The notes under the pieces: generated by a model
The model's input: the letters and a program-made list of their open reading frames with translations, nothing else
Told to the model about the DNA's origin: nothing
Databases searched by the model: none
Shown here: positions 18,550 to 24,718 of the stretch, piece after piece
Position numbering within the stretch: position 1 is the first letter of the stretch
Layout of the letters: the number at the start of each line of letters is the position of its first letter
Source: Welwitschia mirabilis
Taxonomy: Eukaryota > Gnetophyta > Gnetopsida > Welwitschiales
DNA length: 24,718 bases
Assembly: GCA_051453625.1 (NCBI GenBank)
Contig: JBOZIK010000001.1
Span: forward strand, 14,935,893-14,960,610
Direction of reading: 5' to 3'
Program-made: the position numbers and the translations under genes

Positions 18550-19380
18550 ATGAGTGATCTTCAATTGATTAGTAAAACTAGAAAACTTAACAATCAAAAA
18601 TATAATTCATGGTCAACATGCATGAAATCTTACCTGAAAGGTTAAGACTTGTGGAAAGTTACCTATGAAAGCAAAGTTACACAACTAGAAGAGGATTCAT
18701 CTAGTACATTACCGAAATAGAAGACAAAAGTAGGTAAGGTGATGTTCATTTTAAATAATATGATTGAAGAAGAAGTACTAGAGCACATCTGGAGGGCCAA
18801 AACACCTAAAAAATCTTGGGATACATTATCTATGCTTTTCTCAATGAAGAATGCCGTGAATCTTTAACTTCTAGAGAGCATGATATTGTCAGTAGCACAA
18901 CTAACATGATAGTTTCTTAGTACTTTTACAAAGTAAATTTACTATGTTATGAAATTTTTGAGTTGGATTTAGAAGCTTTAATTCGAAATAATAAAATTAA
19001 GAGAATAATTATGTATGGTTTAAGACTTTAATATAGAAGCTTTATTGTTATCATACAAGGATGACAAGAGGAATCACTACTTATTAAGTTCAAAAATTTT
19101 CTTGCTAGTCAGAAAGCCTTAGCCATATAAATGGGAGGAATTTCAATAAATAATGAAGAGGAAGCATCTACATCAATGAAAGAAAATTAAATTTCAAGAA
19201 ACACATTGTTAGTGGATCCAAAAGAAATGAGGATAATATGAAAAATGATCAACACAAAGGAAGTGGCTATTCAGGGGAGCTTTAAAAAATCATGGTAATG
19301 ACAATAAATTTGAAGGAAATTGATATAATTATGGGAAGGATGGTCATATGATGAAAGATTTTCATAGCAAAAAGTTTCAA
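18550..19380 (+). pseudogene. Copia gag (UBN2-type) with dead zinc knuckle
   Basis: Gag of a Ty1/copia element. The frame from ATG 18550 reads MSDLQLISKTRKLNNQKYNS, WSTCMKSYLKG, LWKV, EEVLEHIWRAKTPKKSWDTL, the hallmark UBN2-type gag pattern. One frameshift near 18908 precedes YFYKVNLLCYEIFELDLEAL, IKRIIMYGLRL, FKNFLASQKALAI and MGGIS. The CCHC knuckle at 19308-19370 reads *YNYGKDGHMMKDF: all three cysteines are lost (stop, Tyr, Phe) and only His remains. Roughly ten in-frame stops. Non-functional. Confidence 0.9.
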
Positions 19381-19469
19381 AAAAAAAAAATGCTAAAATT
19401 GGAGGAAGAATGATTATATGGGGAAAGATTATTAGTTGAATTATGCTACTACTTCAAAACACAAAGATA

Positions 19470-19686
19470 TGTAGGATGCTAAGACACTCTTTGCTGCAAA
19501 GGAGGAGTTAGATATCATAGCAAAAATGTTTGAATAGATCAATTATGAAAAAGATTGGATCATCGACTCAGGATGCTTAAGTTATATGATAGGCATGAAA
19601 AAAAATATTCTATCAGTAGCACAATTTACATCTTTAGTTTATTTTTTTTCTATTTGTCTTGCAAGATGTAAAGGTATATTATGAAT
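19470..19686 (+). pseudogene. Copia protease remnant joined to a later pol segment
   Basis: The frame reads DAKTLFAAKEELD and then DWIIDSGCLSYMIG, with the catalytic DSG at 19565-19573 intact. Directly after MIG it continues MKKNILSVAQFTSL and a QDVKVY phrase, which in complete copia elements lies about 60 residues further on (GMKKNLLSVAQLT...PQDVKVY). So the protease core between is deleted in frame, near 19590. After 19686 copia homology stops and acidic sequence begins. Integrase core and nearly all RT are missing. Confidence 0.87.
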
Positions 19687-19687
19687 A

Positions 19688-20107
19688 GAGGATAAAGAGA
19701 GGTAAGAATCAGATGATAAAGGTGAAAATATGGATTTTGAGGAGGAGCAAGAAGAGGATGTGGACAATGATGATAGATCTAATGATGTGAGATCATTTGG
19801 CACATTGAAAGACCTCAAGGATAAAGAATTTAAGGATGAGGAAGATAATGATGAACTTGATGTGGAAGAAGAATATGGAGAAAAGTGTTAAGATGGTGTT
19901 TTCATAAATGATCATGGATCTACTACTCTAAATGCTACTACTCGAGGGGATATCTCACTACAAATGTTGTAGAAAATAGCGGGGAGGAGGATGAAGTTAA
20001 TGACAAATATGTAAATGAAGTAGAGGTTTAAAATCTAGATGTTGAAGATGAGGAGGAGAGCAATGAACTTGTATAAGAAGAAGAAGATGATGATGATGAT
20101 GATGATC

Positions 20108-20140
<33 letters not shown>

Positions 20141-20375
20141 CATCTAAGGACGATGATTAGGAAGGCCCTAAACATGCCACAACAATATCCCTAGCAAGCT
20201 TAATATCCAAGATGATGATGAAAACAATGATGAAGAGATTGGTGATGGGGATAAAAAGGAAGAGGGCATGGAGAATAATAAAGATGAAGGATAAGACAAG
20301 AAAGGAGATTATGAAATGGAGTATTTAGTGTAGCCTATTGAAAAGCCAAAAGAAGAAGATGGTGGAAGTGATTTC
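19688..20375 (+). pseudogene. Acidic (Asp/Glu-rich) coding insert inside copia
   Basis: About 690 bp unlike any retroelement protein, on the element's sense strand. Three overlapping frames, linked by two frameshifts, read acidic sequence: ENMDFEEEQEEDVDNDDRSN and DKEFKDEEDNDELDVEEEY (from 19688), then SGEEDEVNDKYVNEVE and a poly-Asp run (from 19972), then DDDENNDEEIGDGDKKEEG (from 20202). The last frame is also the frame of the RNase H tail. Several stops. Resembles the acidic tails of plant nuclear or nucleolar proteins in composition only; I cannot name the source gene. Likely a captured host fragment, though expansion of an acidic spacer is possible. Confidence 0.7.
20086..20139 (+). repeat. 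(GAT)n trinucleotide repeat, poly-Asp
   Basis: Eighteen codons: seven GAT, one CAT, ten GAT. It encodes Asp-7, His, Asp-10 in the acidic insert frame. Prone to slippage. Confidence 0.95.
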
Positions 20376-20735
20376 CTTCTTGTCAAAGGTGAATAAGCAG
20401 AGTACCAAGTTGTAGCAAGTGTAGTTCAAGAGAGTACTTGGCTTATGTAATTGTTGAAGGACTTGCATTAGGTAATAGATTTTGTAGTTCATATGTATTA
20501 TGATAACTAGTCAGCAATACATTTGACAAAGAATCTAATTTTTCATGAAATAACTAAACATGTGAAGGTGCACTACCATTTTATGAGGGAAAAAGTTTTG
20601 GAAAAAGAGGTGGAGCTAAGGCTTATTCAAACAGAAGATCAAGATGCAAATTTATTCATAAAAGTCTTGACTAGTAATAAGTTTGAAAACTTTTGTCATT
20701 ATCTCAGCACAATGAAAAGAATGGAAGCTGGTGTT
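20376..20735 (+). pseudogene. Copia RNase H C-terminal remnant
   Basis: One continuous frame with four stops: AEYQVVASVVQESTWL, LLKDL, DFVVHMYYDN*SAIHLTKN, HEITKHVKVHYHFMREKVLE, ANLFIKVLTSNKFENF, MKRMEAGVKRES. These are the final copia RNase H blocks (EAEYMA, DNxSAIHLxKN, RTKHIDVRxHFxR, DMLTKxxxxxKFxxC). The open stretch from 20523 to 20750 is real element sequence but starts from a TTG and is not an independent gene. It ends at the polypurine tract and 3' LTR, as expected. Confidence 0.9.
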
Positions 20736-20744
20736 AAGAGGGAG
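20736..20744 (+). promoter_or_regulatory. Copia polypurine tract
   Basis: aagagggag, pure purine, immediately before the 3' LTR start tcttaaaat. Primes plus-strand synthesis. Confidence 0.75.
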
Positions 20745-21173
20745 TCTTAAAATAAAACACCAACTCATATAATAGATTTCTTTGAAGACTTAGTTGTTTA
20801 AGTTTAGTTGATATTTTGAATTGTGCAAGTTTTTATTTCCTATTATTTTCTAGTTAAATCTAGTTAGTGGAGTTAGTGAATTAGTTGCTATAAAGGAGAA
20901 GAACTATTATTGAGTTAGTGGAGTTAGTGAATCAGTTACTCAAAAGAAGGAGAATTGTTATTGAGTTAATGGAGTTAGTGGATCAATTACTAAAAATAAG
21001 GAGAACTATTATTGAGTTTATTCCTTTGTATGCCTATACAAGGCTCTTTAGTTGCATCAAATAATATAACTTCCTTCACAGCACCTATTTTATTTTTTGT
21101 AAGATATCTTCTACAGAGTATACTTCATCTTCTCAAATTTATTTTTAGTCTTTTTCTCTATAATTTTTCATGA
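20745..21173 (+). repeat. Copia 3' LTR
   Basis: 429 bp, the same length as the 5' LTR. Start tcttaaaataaaacaccaac (ancestral TG now TC), end tttttcatga. Same internal order: three 51-bp units, TATA-like motif, ataagatatcttctacagag-like block (gtaagatatcttctacagag). Confidence 0.92.
20864..21016 (+). repeat. Three 51-bp tandem units in the 3' LTR
   Basis: Units at 20864-20914, 20915-20965 and 20966-21016, same number and length as in the 5' LTR. Each ends ttattgag. Confidence 0.9.
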
Positions 21174-21840
21174 AATATGTCTATTAATAAGATGTTATCA
21201 TGATTTTACAAGAAAATGAAATAACAAAATCAAGTAAATCATAACAAGATATTATAAGTAGGACACAAATATGAAGATAAAGATTCATGCAATACATTCT
21301 TTATTCAAATAAATGAATTTTAAATATTTTAACATGCTTTTATTACTAATGGATTTTGACTTAATTTGACTTTTGAGTTTTATTTCTATTCTAAACTTAG
21401 CATGCATGACTATTAGTTTTAAATGCTTTTTCCATTTCTATAGTTGCATCTGCATTGGCATATATGACTATTACATTTAACTAGCTTTATCATTTCTATG
21501 ATTATAACTGATTAATGTGCATAATGAGTTTTCTTATTTTTATAACTATAAGTGAAATTTATAGTTATAATTCCTTTAATCATAATAAGTGATAATAATT
21601 TCTTATTATAAATACCCTATCATCCATTATAATTATGTGTGTTTTTCATTGTAACATTAGTCAATAGAGTAGTTTTTTTTTAGAGTTTTCTTAGTGGTTA
21701 TTTCATAGAAGAATATATTTNNNNNNNNNNTCATTTTGTCATTTCAATATTTATGTTTGTACCAAGTATATAACTCTTGAGACATTATTTTATTCAATCT
21801 CAGTGTATGTCCCCTCTTCATACATTTTGCAATAACTTTT
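21174..21840. other. AT-rich stretch, no gene seen
   Basis: Begins with aatat, the candidate right target-site duplication of the copia element. Contains a 10-N gap at 21721-21730. No coding sequence recognised. Confidence 0.45.
21721..21730. other. Assembly gap, 10 N
   Basis: Ten N; flanks do not duplicate each other. Confidence 0.95.
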
Positions 21841-22038
21841 CTATTGCAAAATTAAAAATATGAAGGTGGGTATTTCATCTGCAATTATAATTACAGCTTT
21901 AGTATGAAAAGGACTCAATTGCGTTCTCTTTCTCACCATAACAAAATCCACCTAATAGTCTAGAAATGTGGTTAAGGGCCTTTCAACTTTTTTGTATATG
22001 CAAATATAAATCTTAGCATCATCTACATATTTAGTAGC
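21841..22038 (-). pseudogene. Unrecognised coding-like fragment, minus strand
   Basis: On the minus strand, 65 codons with a single internal stop read ATKYVDDAKIYICIYKKVER, PLTTFLDY, stop, VDFVMVRKRTQLSPFHTKAV and IIIADEIPTF. Balanced composition, and the one stop (TAG at 21952-21954) could come from a Trp codon. The upstream edge, ccttacttgttatag, resembles a 3' splice site. I do not recognise the family. YVDD here lacks the surrounding motifs of a reverse transcriptase. It shares strand with the PP1 fragment 0.9 kb away, so both could come from one captured or decayed locus. Confidence 0.35.
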
Positions 22039-22860
22039 TATAACAAGTAAGGAAAATCATCCAAAGTTAGAGATGGATGAAGAAGAAATGAACAGTGGTT
22101 AAATAATTAAAATAAATACTATATATGATCTAGTCACATTAAAGCATTAAATGTGATCACATGAAAGATCAAAATGGTATTTCTAATAGAATCACCTTTT
22201 GTTTTGAATTCCTAAGAACTCTAAATCTTCATGAGAAAATGAAAGCTCTCTTAAGAAATTGCTAAATTTACTTAACATAAATGAAATGCTTCTATGCTCT
22301 ATGAGCCCATTTACAAGTAGTGATAGTATTACTTTTTCTTTTCAAATCAAAAAAAATGAAAATAAAGATTCTTACAATCCCTATTTTGTGATCTCTATGC
22401 ATAGATAAGGACTATGAGTTAAAGTTCTTTTTAGAGAATGTTTTTTACCTTTGCTTGAACTATTGCAATCTAATTTAAAGCACGATCAGTCTGCTGTTGC
22501 TAAGGCTATATTGTTTGAGGCTAGAATATAAGATGGTGTAATTAATTGATATTATTTTTACTAAATAATTACATAATATGTTTACATAAACTTGGGGCTT
22601 TTGGCATGCAACTACTAAAGTGAGAAGTGTTGATGTCCTTACTGGAGTTTCTTGGACTTTTGAACTAGTGCTTTTTCTAAGAATCTCTCTCATTTTCTCT
22701 TTTGATACTTCTACTATTACATTCATATTTTTACTTTAATTTCTCAAAATATTCATTAGACTATTAATATGAGCACAAATTTGACAAAAAATGCCCTACT
22801 GGAATTAGGAGAAATACCCATATCTTATTTAGAAGACTTCAGGAGTACAAGCAACACATC
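22039..22860. other. AT-rich stretch with weak minus-strand coding-like patches
   Basis: Minus strand 22475-22726 contains an 83-codon frame (SKEKMREILRKSTSSKVQET, ACQKPQ); another frame near 22450-22510 reads QQQTDRALN and IAIVQAK before an aaag|gtaaaa donor-like site. None matches a family I know. At 22750-22830 nucleotide similarity to the end of a PP1 gene is faintly suggested (caaatttgtgctcatatta) but not enough to call. Confidence 0.25.
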
Positions 22861-23080
22861 TATAGTAACTAATTGTCTTTTCACAATAAAAATCATAATC
22901 ACCCTTAACAACCTGATGGCCATGACAAATAAGGTCTAGATGATGCTTTTGTAGAAATTTAGCTACTCTGTTAGATCTAAATATATATGAAATACCCCTA
23001 TCATTCTCTTTCCACCTTTCAATGTTTTTATCTAGATCAGCCAAGAAGAAGTCACATAACAGATCTTTATCTAATACATC
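22861..23080 (-). pseudogene. Type-1 protein phosphatase (PP1/TOPP) exon fragment
   Basis: PP1 catalytic subunits remove phosphate from Ser/Thr. The minus-strand frame reads DVLDKDLLCDFFLADLDKN, RWKENDRGISYIFRSNRVAK, FLQKHHLDLICHGHQVVKGD, YDFY, matching PP1 (DVPDxGLLCDLLWADPDKD, GWGENDRGVSxTF, [24 protein letters not shown]). A one-base frameshift near 22885 then restores KRQLVTI. The metal-binding His of the AHQVV motif and the Arg of NDRG are kept; the RAH motif is now HGH. The 5' edge, attatgtcaatag|at, looks like an intron acceptor splitting the Asp codon, so the piece derives from genomic DNA, not a processed mRNA. It covers about 70 of roughly 310 residues; homology breaks before SAPNYCGEFD. 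The upstream exon is absent. Confidence 0.87.
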
Positions 23081-24718
23081 TATTGACATAATTAACATAT
23101 ATAGATTAGAAATTCAAAGATTTTAGAAAAAAAATTAAAATAATGTGAGGTCCATGCATATTGATATTTATGTATCTTACACGAGAAATATATGTAGGAA
23201 GAAAGAATGAAAAAGAGGTTATTTTACTTATCCATTCCTCCAAATGTATTTGTTAATGCTACAAGATATAAAGCTACTTTTCATCTTTAGCTATTAAATA
23301 TACTTACATACTTGTGGAAAAGTTCATTGATTAAGATTTTGAATCATTTGATAAACTCATAAGAGGGATGAAATAACACATCATAGAATATCAAATTTTT
23401 TGAATTGATCATTATCTTGAAAAGGAACTTGTTTAAAAAATTCTTGTCTTTATTCTCTTTATTCTTTATTTTACCATTATGATAAAGAAAATACATATGA
23501 AATGTGCATCTAATATTTATTAAACATTTTAAAACTAAATATTAATAAGAGTATTTTGATAATAATCATATTATCAGGGATATAATGTAGAATCACTTGC
23601 TTCAAATACTAGTTATTTTTGACATGGAAACACTAGTTAGTTTATATGGATAAAATATTAGAAATGAAAATGTTAAGGTATTGTATTCTATGAGACCTTT
23701 GTAAATTAAGGATACAATTATTGGGAAATACAAAATTCATGTTAATGGAATTATAAATATCTTATATATACTAATGATCTAATAATACATAAAAATAGTC
23801 CCACTCCTACTTTGCTATAGCTATTGTTTTTATAGATAATGCTAGATGGTATGGGAACCCTTTCTTCACAAAAGCTAAAAAGGCCTTTTATAAAAAAACT
23901 TGTAAAAAATAAAGATACAATTTAAACGTCTTCTTAGTAATATTTATAAGAGAAATTTTATAAGTTATCTGGCTGGTGCTTCAAATGAATTTGTAATTTA
24001 AATTTAACCTAATGAATCCATATATCTAAAAATTAATAATAAGGTTCTAGGACAAGGTATGAAATTAGATCATAATGTTTTATACTTGCAAGAATAAATG
24101 ATCAATATTTGATTAATTTTTTTTCAAAGATAAATGAAAAGAGTGATAAGTTAGATTTCCAACTTTAAGCTAAGCTTAACAATAGACTGCTCATTGTGTC
24201 TAATAAGTTCACTATTATTCTTAGCATGGAACCACATTAAAGAATTAAATTAAAATGCTAGACAAACTAAAAAATTTAGGTGAATCACTACAAAATTGAT
24301 TCTAGCATTACTTAAAGCACATGGCAACATGTTACATCTTTCTTTCTAATAGAGCCTCCCAACTATTAAGAAAATATTACATGAATATGTATTTAGTAAA
24401 TAAACTAAATAAAATATAGAAATATAATATGACGAGGTAGGTCACCTATTTTCTTATTAAATGAGATGTTAAGAAATATGCCCAAAGTTTAATTAAAAAC
24501 AACAACAATAATAAAATTAAAGAGAATGAAGACAAATGAATTTACATGATTCAGTTAATGTCGCCTACATCCATAAGTGAGAAAAGAGAGATTAATATTA
24601 TTATTTAGAGAGAGTACAAAGTAAGAACCTCATTATTGCGCTGCCAACTTAAGTATATTTGATAGTGTATTTTGAGTTGTTTTGCAGATAAACTAACAGA
24701 TAAATGCTCAGTTTCTAT
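23081..24718. other. AT-rich stretch, no gene seen
   Basis: I find no recognisable protein on either strand, no upstream PP1 exon, and no transposon terminus. Short A/T homopolymers are common. Confidence 0.45.

Larger units (their letters stand above)
18082..21173 (+). mobile_element. Ty1/copia LTR retrotransposon, defective, with acidic insert
   Basis: The 3,092-bp element has every expected landmark in order: 5' LTR (18082-18510), decayed Met-tRNA primer site, gag from ATG 18550, CCHC knuckle, protease, an internal deletion, a non-retroviral acidic coding segment, RNase H tail, polypurine tract aagagggag (20736-20744) and 3' LTR (20745-21173). Both LTRs are exactly 429 bp under these boundaries. 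Flanking 5-mers are aagat and aatat, consistent with a 5-bp target duplication with one change. Integrase and most of RT are absent, so it could not move by itself. Stops occur throughout. Confidence 0.9.

Noticed and set aside
22015-22030. KYVDD on the minus strand as a copia RT active site
   Set aside because: Surrounding residues do not fit RT blocks on either side; treated as an unknown coding-like block.
1-24718. tRNA, rRNA or other structured RNA genes
   Set aside because: I saw no conserved tRNA boxes or rRNA sequence by eye; a tRNAscan-SE or Infernal run would be decisive.

Overview
The window is nuclear DNA from a flowering plant, probably a eudicot. It is very AT-rich by eye. Every protein-like stretch is a decayed plant transposable element or a broken piece of a plant gene (a HAT3.1-type PHD finger and a type-1 protein phosphatase with an apparent intron boundary). 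I find no intact protein-coding gene, rRNA, CRISPR array or bacterial-type operon. The sequence is a draft scaffold with nine N gaps.

Layout. 1-3064: AT-rich, no recognisable genes, three 100-N gaps each flanked by the same sequence on both sides. 3170-5272 (perhaps to about 6180): relic Ty3/gypsy element with gag, protease and reverse transcriptase traces. 6500-6950: cluster of a short motif (agatgtct/agacatct). 7049-7465: nonsense-ridden but frame-preserved ORF resembling the 'putative plant transposon protein' family. 7466-7733: degraded CACTA-like terminal region. 7861-8736: (GT)n microsatellite enclosing a 753-N gap. 9633-10130: first copy of a ~0.5 kb duplication (second copy 14152-14647). 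10231-11197: 3' end of a Ty1/copia pol gene (RT tail, RNase H) with hairpin and polypurine tract. 11231: a clean CACTA transposon end, inserted just beyond that polypurine tract, followed by about 350 bp of subterminal repeats. 12747-13061: PHD-finger gene fragment. 14648-18081: mostly featureless AT-rich DNA. 18082-21173: a complete but defective copia element with two 429-bp LTRs, a gag-protease region, a deleted integrase/RT, an unrelated acidic coding insert, and the RNase H tail. 21841-22038: unrecognised coding-like stretch, minus strand. 22861-23080: PP1 phosphatase exon fragment, minus strand. 23081-24718: nothing recognised.

How it fits together. This is a nested graveyard of transposons in which at least two, perhaps four, pieces of non-transposon coding sequence lie among element remains. 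The best candidate for something unusual is the copia element at 18082-21173, whose pol core is replaced by about 0.7 kb encoding a very acidic, Asp/Glu-rich product. That looks like gene capture inside LTRs, but the element is now full of stop codons and is not a working system. Many apparent mutations are C-to-T or G-to-A, as expected for methylated, silenced repeats.
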